Below, piece by piece: positions 1 to 9,197 of a DNA stretch of 42,278 nt. The DNA lies in assembly GCA_964589825.1 (NCBI GenBank), contig CAZPUS010000026.1, positions 1-42,278 on the forward strand. Reading direction: 5' to 3'. The notes under the pieces were generated by a model. The model was not told where the DNA came from, ran no database searches, and was given only the letters and a program-made list of their open reading frames with translations. Each line of letters begins with the position of its first letter. The first letter of the stretch is position 1. The DNA comes from CAZPUS01 sp964589825. GTDB lineage: Bacteria; Fibrobacterota; Chitinivibrionia; Chitinivibrionales; WJKA01. The position numbers and the translations under genes were made by a program.

Positions 1-1414
1 TAGCGAACACGCTATCACGCGTACGCTCAGACGGTATGGTCAGCGTCCCGTTGCCGCCTACCGGGTTATCGGTCCACGGACTCTGCGTCAGCACATCCGA
101 TTCACCCTCTATCACGATATGGTCGGGATCTGCCGTGGTCACATAGATTTCTGCCGTGTCGCTTCTTGTTACATTGAAAACCGGGTCGGTATAGTAGGCA
201 TATACGAAAAATGAACGCCATGCGCGCGTTGCTGTTGCATATGACGTATCGTTTACATGCGGCCAGAGCGTATCACCCACCAGCTGTGTTCCCGGCACGA
301 AATCCCAGTGGATATTGTCGGTATTTATTTCATTACCATCGGTACCGTAAACATGTGCCTCCATTTGCGTCGTATCACCCGCCCGGATACTGTCTGCATG
401 TACGATAAGCTCCACCGAAGATACCGGCTGTACCGTATGCGCAAGAGAAGAATGCGTAATTGCATCATAGACAATCTGCTGGGATGCGTTCACATCTTCG
501 ATAAACTGAGGCTGAAACGAGAGTGCCACGCCGCGGCGTACCGTAAATCCATCCCCAATCTGGCTTTCCACCGTATCCTGTATCGCTACGACTACATTGA
601 GTTCATTCACTGCACCGATAGTGTCGTCGCCGGGATCCCACCCCCGCTGATATCCCAGATATATCGTCTTTTCCGGATTTCTGTCATTGTATTTATCCGC
701 ATCCGCCTGGCATCTTCCTTCACCTACCGGATAAAAATCAAGTTTTGCGTCTGTCAGAATACTGTCATATGCATTTGAAATAACGCCGTTACTATAGGGA
801 TACGCAAGTTCCCCGGGGCTTTGATATACTTTGAGAGAATCATCCTGCGGCCGATTGAATCCTATCCACAAAGAATCGATGCTTCGCGCATCACCCATAG
901 GTGAAGGAACATTGTTTACGTCATCAAAACCAAACGTCTCGGTTGCCATACTTGCCGCGTCATCACCTATCGATACCACACCGATCTTTCTGCTCACTGC
1001 CTGGGCAAATATCTCACGCAGCTCCTCCTCATTCCATCCGGTTGACCAACCGCCGTTTACATGCACGATTACGTGAGGAAGCGTATCTCCCCCCCACATG
1101 GATGTGATATCACTCCAGGTGGTATGATCGTTTTTTGTATTGACAACGGTTTTTATGTTTGGTAGTTGTGACGGATCGAGCGAATTTACTACAAAATCTT
1201 TTGTTTTTTCACCGACCGGCTGATGCAGATCACCGTCTCCGCAATCGTAGCCGGTTGCATTGTTCCATATTATCGCGACACGTACCGTATCCTCGTATGC
1301 GGGATCAACACGATACTGTGCCTGGGCGAAAAGTCCTGCACATAAGAAAAGAACAGCCGATCCTGCTGCCGCAAATCGTGTTACGGGACCCATTCTTTTG
1401 AGTAACTGTCGCAT
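1..1414 (-). CDS. Secreted multidomain protein, 5' part only
   Basis: A minus-strand frame is open from the ATG at 1414 to the window edge, about 471 codons, so the C-terminus is missing. The start is fixed by a GGGAGG ribosome binding site seven bases upstream and by a typical signal peptide (MRQLLKRMGPV, a hydrophobic stretch, then cleavage near AQAQ). Residues about 35-240 look like an alpha/beta domain with alternating hydrophobic strands (VRVAIIWNN, PHVIVHVNGG, IGVVSIGDDAAS), possibly ThuA or class I amidotransferase-like. A beta-rich region resembling a bacterial Ig-like domain follows (VELIVHADSIRAGDTTQME). It is probably exported to the periplasm or cell surface. I do not recognise the family with certainty. 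All plus-strand frames here are antisense. Confidence 0.75.
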   Translation of the reverse strand, partial: MRQLLKRMGPVTRFAAAGSAVLFLCAGLFAQAQYRVDPAYEDTVRVAIIWNNATGYDCGDGDLHQPVGEKTKDFVVNSLDPSQLPNIKTVVNTKNDHTTWSDITSMWGGDTLPHVIVHVNGGWSTGWNEEELREIFAQAVSRKIGVVSIGDDAASMATETFGFDDVNNVPSPMGDARSIDSLWIGFNRPQDDSLKVYQSPGELAYPYSNGVISNAYDSILTDAKLDFYPVGEGRCQADADKYNDRNPEKTIYLGYQRGWDPGDDTIGAVNELNVVVAIQDTVESQIGDGFTVRRGVALSFQPQFIEDVNASQQIVYDAITHSSLAHTVQPVSSVELIVHADSIRAGDTTQMEAHVYGTDGNEINTDNIHWDFVPGTQLVGDTLWPHVNDTSYATATRAWRSFFVYAYYTDPVFNVTRSDTAEIYVTTADPDHIVIEGESDVLTQSPWTDNPVGGNGTLTIPSERTRDSVFA

Positions 1415-1484
1415 AGTACACCTCCCGGCAGCCGGTGTTTCTGTATACATTTATACACGGGGTCCTACTTTCGACCACCATACT

Positions 1485-1513
1485 ATTATACTATAGAAGC
1501 ATATGAAATGCAA
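1485..1513 (-). promoter_or_regulatory. Promoter of the secreted-protein gene
   Basis: On the minus strand TTGCAT (1508-1513) and TATAAT (1485-1490) are separated by exactly 17 bases, 70 bases upstream of the ATG at 1414. A TGTATA/TATACA inverted repeat (1442-1457) lies in the resulting leader and could be an operator. Confidence 0.6.
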
Positions 1514-1527
1514 CCACAAGCCTGCAA

Positions 1528-1554
1528 ATAAAAACGCTTCCAACGGCAGCGTTT
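1528..1554 (-). terminator. Second rho-independent terminator, minus strand
   Basis: Arms AAACGCT (1532-1538) and AGCGTTT (1548-1554) form a 7-bp stem. On the minus strand it is followed by TTTTATTT. It backs up the stronger terminator at 1573-1615. Confidence 0.5.
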
Positions 1555-1572
1555 CGGGGAGAATGGATTCAA

Positions 1573-1615
1573 TAAAAAAGGGTGGCAGCGACCGAGCCTC
1601 AGTCGCCGGCCACCC
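1573..1615 (-). terminator. Rho-independent terminator, minus strand
   Basis: GGGTGGC (1580-1586) pairs with GCCACCC (1609-1615), and GCGAC (1588-1592) with GTCGC (1602-1606). The minus-strand transcript then runs into six U. The secreted-protein gene has its own promoter downstream of this site, so this terminator must end some other minus-strand transcript. Confidence 0.7.
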
Positions 1616-1860
1616 CGGGCAAGGTAAAGGTGGGCATTGGTATAAGACACATAAATTACGTCCGTTCTTATATCATACTACGTGCATAACTATAAATTGT
1701 TGTCACCAATCACTACAAAAGGGACGGTTTGCCCTGAAAAAACAAAACTCAGGGCTTCGCTACCGGGTGTGAAGGCTCTCATAAGGCTATTACAACATCC
1801 GGGGGAATGTTGTATATTTTCTGCAAAACGATATGATTCCGCATCCTTGCACTGCCCAGC
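1573..1860 (-). ncRNA. Candidate structured small RNA (unassigned)
   Basis: A minus-strand promoter (TTGCGA at 1890-1895, 17-base spacer, TATAAC at 1867-1872) and the terminator at 1573-1615 would delimit a transcript of roughly 290 nt. Between them are hairpins with arms at 1792-1798/1807-1813, 1731-1737/1749-1755 and 1641-1646/1667-1672. It does not match 6S, tmRNA, SRP or RNase P RNA landmarks that I know. No convincing coding frame with a ribosome binding site is present. The same DNA also carries a plus-strand promoter for the next gene, so the hairpins could be incidental. Confidence 0.25.
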
Positions 1861-1874
1861 GATAAGGTTATAGT
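1847..1874 (+). promoter_or_regulatory. Plus-strand promoter overlapping the minus one
   Basis: TTGCAC (1847-1852), a 16-base spacer and TATAGT (1869-1874) lie 42 bases before the ATG at 1916. The -10 box overlaps the opposite-strand -10 (1867-1872), so the two promoters could be mutually exclusive. Confidence 0.4.
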
Positions 1875-1915
1875 GAGTAGAAAGGGATGTCGCAACAAAT
1901 TCGGGAGAAGAGCAC

Positions 1916-2209
1916 ATGCGTTTTAACATCGGCGACTACGTAATATACAATAAGCCCAAAGCCTCCGATCATCCCAGCAGCCGTGCAGAGGATCTTTCAC
2001 CCGCTCCGCACGGGGATATGTATTCGTATCAGATCAAAAAATTCTGGCGGGTAAGCGGAATCATAGACAACGAGACAATAGAGGTGAAAACACGACGCGG
2101 GAAAACACATCAGCTGCGCATCGACGATCCATTTTTAAAAAAGGCCGGGATTTTCGCACGTCTGCGCTACCATGGTCAGTGGGATCCGGTCACCGATGAT
2201 GACAACTGA
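1916..2209 (+). CDS. Small conserved protein of unknown function (97 aa)
   Basis: The ATG at 1916 is preceded by GGGAGAAG at a good distance. The protein starts MRFNIGDYVIYNKPK and contains FWRVSGIIDNETIEVKTRRGK, a pattern of short beta strands that suggests a small SH3-like barrel. I recall similar short proteins (a GDYVVY-type start, a HGDxYxY segment, then TRRGKTH) as conserved hypotheticals in several bacteria, but no function is known to me. It has no signal peptide or membrane segment, so it is probably cytoplasmic. It lies 77 bases before the following plus-strand gene and may be co-transcribed with it. Confidence 0.75.
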   Translation: MRFNIGDYVIYNKPKASDHPSSRAEDLSPAPHGDMYSYQIKKFWRVSGIIDNETIEVKTRRGKTHQLRIDDPFLKKAGIFARLRYHGQWDPVTDDDN

Positions 2210-2286
2210 GCTGTCGGGGCAGAGCTCATGACTTTTGGCAGTCTATCCGCTCTTGTGACACAGCGGCATGTGAGTACGCATACTTT

Positions 2287-3705
2287 ATGAATGATAAAAT
2301 CATCGCACAATTGCGCTCAAGCACGCACGGTATATCTTCCCGGGATATTGCACGGCAGTTTCTTAAATTCAATGACCCGGAACCCACCCTTGCCGATACC
2401 GCGGTTTCTGCAATCCTTGCAGATGATGCACGCTGTTACAAAGACGAGCGTAATGTATGGCACATTGTAGCTTTTAATGAGGGGCAGGAACAGCAAACCT
2501 TGCAAGAATCGCCTCTGTGTGCAGTAAGCATCAGGCCGGTCGTTAGGCACGGTACCAGAGTCGCATTCGAGCTGGTTCTCACTGCATTACAGGAACAAAA
2601 CGAACCATTAGTGAATGCCACTTTCAGGGACCGTTGCGTTGACCCCAATCTCAGCCCGGGCACACAGGGGAATGACGAAATACCATCCCCTGCACGGCAA
2701 CATTCACTACTGCAACAGGCGGCCACGATACTAACGCAATACAAAGGTGTCTACCTCTCATATTACCACTACCTCTTTTTGCAGCGACAGCTGCGACTTC
2801 GGGCGATACCTGCCGTGTATGATGCGTTATTCATGGATGAGATGCTTCCTGCGGCAGGTGAAACCATATCACGTTTCCCCCTCACCCTTTCGCAGTGCTG
2901 CGAAATGTACTGTAATGCCCCAGCCGATTCTTCGCACCAGGCTGCACGGCACGGCACCATTTTTTCCTTCTGCATACGGGAATGCCTTCGGGGTATGGCA
3001 CACCGCAACATCGAAACGGAGCAGCAGCTTGACAAGTACCGCATACAGCGAGCGAGGCAGCAGTATCCGACGCTTTCGCTCCCGCGGACAGAGAGTCTGG
3101 ATACAATTACTACAGGCGCAGGGGTATGTGCCATAAAAGATGTGCGTGGCAGCTATCTTTATATAGCCGCATCCGGCAACTGCCGTACGTCGCTTCTCGG
3201 TCTGCTCAACCACTGCAGCAGAAAAGATGAGACGTATGTGCTGGATTTAGTGCAGTCCAATGCGCATGAAATCCTGGTTACTCCGTGTGGTTCCCTGCCC
3301 GAAGCGCTGGTATATGAGCACAATGCGGTACATACGTACCAACCCCTTCATAGTGCGTTGCCCGATTCGGCCGTCCCGGATGCGTTCGTGCAAAGGCTCG
3401 AGTCGGACGCCGTCATCATACTCCCGCATGCACAGCAATCAAAATGCGTCGCTGTTGGATTAAAAACCACGGTCGAGCTTACGATGGTCACCTGCGAGCG
3501 CAGTGATGCGCCGACCGGCGCCGACCGGCTGCATGCGTTTTTTTCTGCGGCCCCGGAATCGAGACACGGCGATCCCCGGCTGTGGCATATGCTCGTATGG
3601 TGGCTGCAGCACAACCTCGATACTGCGGCAGTTGTCGATATATCACCGGAAACGGGCCGGGATGAACTGCAGCGGCAGCTGCAGGGATATTTCAACGCGG
3701 TATGA
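2287..3705 (+). CDS. Degenerate DnaQ-like / GIY-YIG (UvrC-type) fusion protein
   Basis: 472 aa. Residues about 1-60 look like a winged helix (IIAQLRSSTHGISSRDIARQ). Residues about 145-235 follow the end of a DnaQ exonuclease domain (KGVYLSYYHYLFLQRQLR, VYDALFMDEMLP, HQAARHGTIF), but the Asp residues expected in the HNxxFD-like and HxAxxD motifs are missing. Residues about 275-360 follow the UvrC GIY-YIG nuclease (GAGVCAIKD, YLYIAASGNCR, LPEALVYEHN, YQPLHS). The Tyr, Arg and Glu positions are kept, while GIY reads GVC, YIG reads YIA and the late Asn reads His. DnaQ-GIY-YIG fusions are known as UvrC/Cho-like repair proteins; here the exonuclease half appears dead and the nuclease half altered. 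No strong ribosome binding site precedes ATG 2287. Confidence 0.6.
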   Translation: MNDKIIAQLRSSTHGISSRDIARQFLKFNDPEPTLADTAVSAILADDARCYKDERNVWHIVAFNEGQEQQTLQESPLCAVSIRPVVRHGTRVAFELVLTALQEQNEPLVNATFRDRCVDPNLSPGTQGNDEIPSPARQHSLLQQAATILTQYKGVYLSYYHYLFLQRQLRLRAIPAVYDALFMDEMLPAAGETISRFPLTLSQCCEMYCNAPADSSHQAARHGTIFSFCIRECLRGMAHRNIETEQQLDKYRIQRARQQYPTLSLPRTESLDTITTGAGVCAIKDVRGSYLYIAASGNCRTSLLGLLNHCSRKDETYVLDLVQSNAHEILVTPCGSLPEALVYEHNAVHTYQPLHSALPDSAVPDAFVQRLESDAVIILPHAQQSKCVAVGLKTTVELTMVTCERSDAPTGADRLHAFFSAAPESRHGDPRLWHMLVWWLQHNLDTAAVVDISPETGRDELQRQLQGYFNAV

Positions 3706-3787
3706 ATTAATGTACGATCCGGGCAAAACCAATGGGCTTATCGCTGCAGGGCGACCGAGATAGCCTGCGATCCGAGTGTATACTCTT

Positions 3788-5280
3788 TTGACTTCGCGGG
3801 TAAATTGGCGTAAGTTGTTGATATGAATGAGATATGCTGTCTTGTGTAGGCACGACACTCCCTATGTCTCATTTTTCGCTGGTAGCGTCCGAGACTAACT
3901 GATTTTATATGGTGTGGTCGTAGCCTTGCTTCCAACGGTTTTCAGGATATTTTGGGCGTCATCACTTATGGCGGAAGGAATTGCGTAGCGTGAGCCGTTG
4001 GCCTTGTCTCGTACGACACTGCACTGTAGTGAAGTAAGCTCTCGTATAATCGCCTGTGCGGACATTCTCTGCTGCGTGGTCACCGCCACGCGATACTGCA
4101 GGTGTTTTACACACAACAGCGTCATAAAACAAATGGCGATGTGTGCCCTGATGCGCGGTGGCGTCCAGTGAAAGACAGGGCGGAATTTCAGATCGTGTTT
4201 ACTAATGCGAAAACATTCTTCTATTTCCCATAACCTGTGATAGCGCTGCAACACCGCCGTGGGCTCCATATCAGGCATGTTGGTAATCACCCCGTGCAGA
4301 CCGTCCCACTGCGCCGCCGTGCGTACCTTCTCTTCATCTATTGCCACCTGCGCCTGGGACGACATGCGCAAAAAACGTATATAGCCGTGGTCGGTAATCA
4401 AGGACGCGGGATTAGATGATTTTTTTAGTTTTTTTTTGCAGCTTCCTGATATTTTTTTCCCGGTCATGGCAGTCTTTCTTGGCAGGGGAGGGATTATAGG
4501 AGACGATAAGAGGTCTTTTGTTATCCAGTGACACCTCTTTGTACGCATTGTAATGGGGCTGATCAGTATGCGTCGGCCTATGCCACGCAGGCGCCGAGTT
4601 CGATAATACAGCATCTGTCAGCTCTGTCGACATCTTCTTCATCCGGGCGGCAACTATATACTCGATGTCGTGGGATTGCAGTACCGCAGGGTTTTGTTTG
4701 CTCAGCAGTGCGCTGTCCGCAACGAATACCACACGACGCAGCTTGTACTGCTGCTGCAACCTGGTAATTGCATCAGCAAGCGTGTTGCCTTCAACGTATT
4801 GCCCGGGTACACTTCATAACCAAGGGCAAGCCCCTGATGGGTCAAGTAATACCTGTGGCTGCGTCGCTTTGTTGTCCTTGCTGAAGCCGTTGTTGAGATA
4901 CGCATCATTTCCCCGAAACGACTCATAATACCACGTCGTACAGTCATAAAACGCCACCCAGACCCGCCTTAATATGCTCGGCAACATCCTTTAACGCCTT
5001 GATATCACTTTCAGTATGGGCCGTAACCACATGCCGGACAATACGTTGGCGTACCTTCGAGCCCTCGCGGATACCCTCTACAATCTCTACCGCTTTGCTG
5101 GGGCTGTTGCGTGATGTCTTGACACGAATGAACATAGCACCAATATTCAATAGGTCAACAGAAAGGTCGAGCCTGCGGATTGATTAGGCACAATACGCCC
5201 CATTTCCATATTTTATAGCCAATTCTTATTAGATAACAATAACTTATATTTTTGACACCTCAAAAAACCGGCGAAGTCAG
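3788..5280 (-). mobile_element. Decayed IS1634/IS4-type insertion sequence
   Basis: The element is bounded by imperfect inverted ends: TGACTTCGCGGGT at about 3789 on the plus strand and the related CTGACTTCGCCGG read inward on the minus strand from 5280. It contains only transposase remnants. No target duplication is visible. At about 1.49 kb it is shorter than a typical member because part of the transposase between its N-terminus and DDE core is deleted. Confidence 0.65.
3895..5150 (-). pseudogene. IS1634/IS4-family transposase, multiply frameshifted
   Basis: The N-terminus (MNIGAMFIRVKTSRNSPSKAVEIVEG..., from 5150) is typical of IS1634 transposases. It stops after AEHIKAGLGG. The next frame continues with VAFYDCTTWYYESF, the next with LTHQGLALGYEVYPGN, then EGNTLADAITRLQQQYKLRRVVFVADSALLS, and after a run of A near 4430 the last frame ends at 3895. 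The last part holds the catalytic signature region RYHRLWEIEECFRISKHDL. At least four frameshifts and one internal deletion make it inactive. Confidence 0.8.
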
Positions 5281-5384
5281 GAAGTGCGTACGGTCGACTG
5301 TGCAACCCTCGCGCAAGAATACACCTAATAGCGCTGCCCCAAAGAGGCCGAAGGTCTTATAACAGCTTAGAATCGGTTGGCATA

Positions 5385-6377
5385 TCAGTATACGGAATTG
5401 GGAAAGTAATACCGTTCGGCATTTCCCTCGGTGATAACATCTACGTCAAGGGTAAGATGAGATGGCATGCTCTTTTTGGTTTTTTCCCCACGTGTCAGTG
5501 CGATAACCGTAAGATGTATCCCGGTTGCAATCATTGAGGGTGGATAAGAGAAATCCGCAGCAACAAGCTTTTCTCCTTCCATAATCATTTCAACCACATC
5601 GTTCATGCCGCCGCCTCCGGTAATGAACATTTCGTCCTCCCTCCCAGCCTCTTCGATCGCCTGCTTTGCCCCCAAAGCCACGTCGTCATCAAGTGCAATA
5701 ACCACATCAATATCAGAATGCTTGTTAAGCAATACTTCCATCGCCTCAAGCGAGGACTGACGGTCCCATCGAGTGGAGGCAGTGCCAAGTAAAGTAATTC
5801 CGGAATATTCACTGAGCACCTCTTTTGCTGATTCAACCCGATAGGTATTCACCGTACATGGAATTCCTTCGAGTATGACTGCATTACCTTTTCCGTTCAA
5901 CTTTTCCGCAGCAAATTGGGCGGATTTTCGTCCAAACGCTTTGTTATCTCCCTCAATAAATATGTCTGCCACCCCCTTTTTTACGAACCCCCTGTCTACA
6001 TTCACTATATATATGCCTTTCTCATGTGCCTTTTCGCCAATGGGCGTGATAGCGGCGCTTTCGGTACAGAGAATAACCAGCCCGTCGACATCCTTTACCA
6101 TCATATCTTCGATATCAGAAACCTGCTTGGCGGCATTTTGGGATGTCGAATATGTCCATTCGATATTCGGATATTCTTTCATCGCCTGTTCAGCCCACCA
6201 TCCAACGCCTGCGGTCCACCCATGATCAGCGGCCGGTATAGAGACACCAATTTTAATTTTTTCGGGTGTGTCCTTTTTAGTGGTTTTACTGTGCGTGTCT
6301 GGTTCGTTACATCCGGCAAAAACTGCAACCACAAATGCCACCAAGCCGATACAGCCCACTCGTCTCATTACATTCAT
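5385..6377 (-). CDS. Sugar ABC transporter substrate-binding lipoprotein (RbsB-like)
   Basis: 330 aa. A lipoprotein signal peptide ends in the lipobox VFAGC with Cys23, so the mature protein is anchored by lipid and faces the periplasm. The body is a Peripla_BP_4/RbsB-type binding protein: KIKIGVSIPAADHGWTAGVGWWAEQA, DIEDMMVKDVDGLVILCTESAAITP, and DIDVVIALDDDVALGAKQAIEEAG. This family binds pentoses, hexoses, inositol or similar polyols; the ligand cannot be read from sequence. A strong AAAAAGGAGC site precedes the ATG. It is last in the importer set after the ATPase and permease, separated by 185 bases that may carry an extra promoter for higher expression of the binding protein. Confidence 0.92.
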   Translation of the reverse strand: MNVMRRVGCIGLVAFVVAVFAGCNEPDTHSKTTKKDTPEKIKIGVSIPAADHGWTAGVGWWAEQAMKEYPNIEWTYSTSQNAAKQVSDIEDMMVKDVDGLVILCTESAAITPIGEKAHEKGIYIVNVDRGFVKKGVADIFIEGDNKAFGRKSAQFAAEKLNGKGNAVILEGIPCTVNTYRVESAKEVLSEYSGITLLGTASTRWDRQSSLEAMEVLLNKHSDIDVVIALDDDVALGAKQAIEEAGREDEMFITGGGGMNDVVEMIMEGEKLVAADFSYPPSMIATGIHLTVIALTRGEKTKKSMPSHLTLDVDVITEGNAERYYFPNSVY

Positions 6378-6562
6378 CGGTATTGCTCCTTTTTAAATTG
6401 TTATATGTATTGTGACATATATTAAATACGTGATTTTTCCATCTCAGACTTACGGCGTATAACATAAAAAACATTTATTCTGCATTCCTGTCACATCAGG
6501 GAATTACGATTATATGGATACGCATAAAATAACTATGCATGCGCATGGATGTCAAAACACGG

Positions 6563-7582
6563 CTATTCCAGTATTTTTTTTTGTTGCATAAGTACGGCAC
6601 CTATAATGATAAGACCTTTTACCGTCCCCTGCAAATACGTGGATATGTCGAGCATATTAAGCATGTTATTGATCACGCCAAGTACGATCACCCCCAGTAT
6701 CGTACCTGTTATTTTTCCTTTCCCTCCCATCAAACGGGAACCGCCGATGATGACCGCTGCGATCGCGTCTAGCTCATATCCGAGACCCGCACCCGAAGAA
6801 CTTACAGAGTTCATACGAGATGACAACAGCAGCGCGCTTATACCGCAACACAATCCCATGATAGTATAGGTGATAAGCTTGATTCTGGTTACATTAATAG
6901 CCGAATATCGTACAGCCTGTTCATTCGAACCTATTGCATATACATATCTGCCGTATCGAGTACGGGAGAGAATAATGTGGCACAGTAAGGCCACCACCGC
7001 CCATATTATAACCGGATAGGGAATAAACCAGAGGCTATCCATGCCTACATGGCCATAGATTTGATCGCTTTGTGAGCGATACTCACCCCCGTCTGCAAAA
7101 AAAAGACACAAGGAACGGTATATTGCCATACCACCCAGGGTAACAATAAAAGGGGTGATCCTTCCTTTTGAGATTAAGAATCCGTTTATATAGCCGAGAA
7201 TACCAGCAATAATAATACCTGCAGCCACGGCGACTAATACTGCAGTCAATTCTTGGACAAATGTTACATCTCCGTCGGGAATAATTGCGTTAAGTATCAG
7301 AATCATTAGGCCACCTACAAAAGCCGTCATAGAACCAACGGAAAGATCAATGCCTCCGCTTATAATCACCAGTGTCATACCTACACCAAGCGTTCCGATA
7401 AATGAAATTTGTCGAAGAATATTGAATAAATTGATCGGTTTTAGAAAAACCGGATTCATAATGCCGTTGAATGCAATTAGCAACAGCAAGGCTATCAACA
7501 GGCTATAGCGTGACAACAAATTGCCAAATATCGGATTACGGGTTTTGCTTTTTTCTTCAGTAGATTTTATCTGCGTTGCCAT
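6563..7582 (-). CDS. Sugar ABC transporter permease (RbsC-like)
   Basis: 339 aa with many membrane segments, typical of the BPD_transp_2 family. The RbsC signature region GVGMTLVIISGGIDLSVGSMTAFVGG is present at about residues 65-90, and GYELDAIAAVIIGGSRLMGGKG at about 275-296 matches the conserved cytoplasmic coupling region. It would form the membrane channel of the importer, as a homodimer by family knowledge. Its ATG overlaps the 3' end of the ATPase gene by 16 bases, and an AGGAATAAAG site precedes it, so the two are translationally linked. A cytoplasmic N-terminal tail of about 25 residues precedes the first membrane helix. Confidence 0.93.
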   Translation of the reverse strand: MATQIKSTEEKSKTRNPIFGNLLSRYSLLIALLLLIAFNGIMNPVFLKPINLFNILRQISFIGTLGVGMTLVIISGGIDLSVGSMTAFVGGLMILILNAIIPDGDVTFVQELTAVLVAVAAGIIIAGILGYINGFLISKGRITPFIVTLGGMAIYRSLCLFFADGGEYRSQSDQIYGHVGMDSLWFIPYPVIIWAVVALLCHIILSRTRYGRYVYAIGSNEQAVRYSAINVTRIKLITYTIMGLCCGISALLLSSRMNSVSSSGAGLGYELDAIAAVIIGGSRLMGGKGKITGTILGVIVLGVINNMLNMLDISTYLQGTVKGLIIIGAVLMQQKKILE

Positions 7583-9093
7583 TTCTTTATTCCTGTTGCG
7601 TAGGCTATTAATTCTTCTTCGCTGCTTTTGTTTGCGATGAATTCTCCGTTTATTTGTCCCTCATGAACCACTATAATTCTATGACACAGCCCCAATAGCT
7701 CAGTAAGCTCTGATGAGATAACCACGCATGCCCCGCGCTGAGCCGTATGATCCTGGATTATAGCATATATTTCACGTTTTGAATTGACATCAATACCACG
7801 AGTCGGCTCATCCAATATAAGCACGGTTGGCGCGAGTTCGAAAGATTTTGCAAAGCAGACTTTCTGCTGGTTTCCCCCGGATAAACACGCCACGGGACTC
7901 GTAATGTCATTCACTTTAATATTAAGTTGTTCTACATAACCCTTTGTGCTCTCGATTTCCTGAGATCTTTCGATGAACGGATGACAATAGGCCGCAAGAG
8001 AAGATAGGGTGGTATTTTCAATCATGTCCATCGGCAGAACCAAGCCCTGCGATTTTCTGTCTTCGGGAATGTATACCAATCCGTGGCGCACGGCATCACC
8101 AGGGGAATCGATTTGTACCGGAGTCGTATTGACACGGATATCACCCCGTTCCTTTTTATGTATACCGTATATGGTTTCAGCGATTTCCGTACGACCTGCA
8201 CCGATAAGTCCTGCTATCCCAAGTATTTCACCACAGCATACATAAAAGGAAACATCGCGGACTTTTTCTCGCCATGATACATTTTCCACCTCCAGGGCCC
8301 GTTCTGAAGTCATTGTATCTTTTTTTTCCGGAAAATAGTTTTGCATCTCCCGACCCACCATCAACGTCGCAAGTTCATGCTCATCCCCATGGTTACCGGT
8401 ACGTGTCGCAACAATTCTACCGTCCCTAAGTACGGTCGTTACGTCAGAAATGCGTTTTACTTCATCCAGTTTGTGGGAAATGAAAAAAATGGCCATACCA
8501 TTTGACTTCAGTTTCTCTAGCAAGGCAAAAAGGGTGGCGATTTCTTTCTGTGAAAGAGAAGAAGTGGGCTCGTCCATAATTAAAATATTTGCCTGACATG
8601 AAACCGCTTTGACAATTTCAACAAGCTGTTTTTGTGCAACGCTTAAGTTATACACATACTCAAGCGGATGAACATGACAGTCCAGCATTTCAAGCCAATG
8701 TGTCGTATAGGAATCTTCACGGGATACATCAATGAACGGTCCTTTGGTCATTTCTCGCCCTAATAGAATATTGTCAGCGACACTGAGGTCTTCGATCAGA
8801 TTCAGCTCCTGATGAATCATGGCAATACCTAGCTCATTTGCCGTATGCGTAGATGATATGGTAACCTCATTCCCCTCAATGGTAATGCTGCCCTCGGTAG
8901 GCTGATGTATTCCTGCGATAATTTTCATCAATGTCGATTTGCCCGCGCCGTTTTCTCCAATGATCGCATGTACTTGTCCCTTGCATAATTCAATAGTAGC
9001 GTCAAAAAGAACGCGTACTCCACAAAAATCCTTTGCTACATTATGTGTAGCCAATAATGGCGGGGCGGACGTTGTTTTCACGGTATTGGCCAT
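7567..9093 (-). CDS. Sugar ABC transporter ATPase (RbsA-like, two ATPase domains)
   Basis: 508 aa, the usual length of RbsA/MglA/XylG-type tandem ATPases. The N-terminal half has Walker A GENGAGKST (46-54), the signature-like LSVAQKQ and Walker B ILIMDEPTSSLS. The C-terminal half has the degenerate Walker A GLIGAGRTE typical of the family, signature LSGGNQQK and Walker B VLILDEPTRGID. It energises uptake together with the permease encoded immediately downstream. The gene follows the oxidoreductase gene after a 104-base gap, so it may be expressed by readthrough of the catabolic genes or from its own promoter. Its ribosome binding site is weak (AACAAGAAA). Confidence 0.93.
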   Translation of the reverse strand: MANTVKTTSAPPLLATHNVAKDFCGVRVLFDATIELCKGQVHAIIGENGAGKSTLMKIIAGIHQPTEGSITIEGNEVTISSTHTANELGIAMIHQELNLIEDLSVADNILLGREMTKGPFIDVSREDSYTTHWLEMLDCHVHPLEYVYNLSVAQKQLVEIVKAVSCQANILIMDEPTSSLSQKEIATLFALLEKLKSNGMAIFFISHKLDEVKRISDVTTVLRDGRIVATRTGNHGDEHELATLMVGREMQNYFPEKKDTMTSERALEVENVSWREKVRDVSFYVCCGEILGIAGLIGAGRTEIAETIYGIHKKERGDIRVNTTPVQIDSPGDAVRHGLVYIPEDRKSQGLVLPMDMIENTTLSSLAAYCHPFIERSQEIESTKGYVEQLNIKVNDITSPVACLSGGNQQKVCFAKSFELAPTVLILDEPTRGIDVNSKREIYAIIQDHTAQRGACVVISSELTELLGLCHRIIVVHEGQINGEFIANKSSEEELIAYATGIKKWQRR

Positions 9094-9197
9094 TTTCTTG
9101 TTATAGATGGGTGACGAATAGCTTCAGTAACGGCTGTCGATATGCCTGTAAACCTGCCCGCGGATGCCAGGGGGGCACATCGGTTACTGCATACGCG

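Noticed and set aside
211..1496. Several plus-strand open frames of 60-173 codons
   Set aside because: They are antisense to the secreted-protein gene, which has a signal peptide, promoter and ribosome binding site.
1726..1735. Minus-strand AGGGCAAACC, as in the c-di-GMP (GEMM) riboswitch
   Set aside because: The rest of the GEMM consensus (GGGACGCAAAGCC, tetraloop receptor, GGTAGCGG) is absent downstream.
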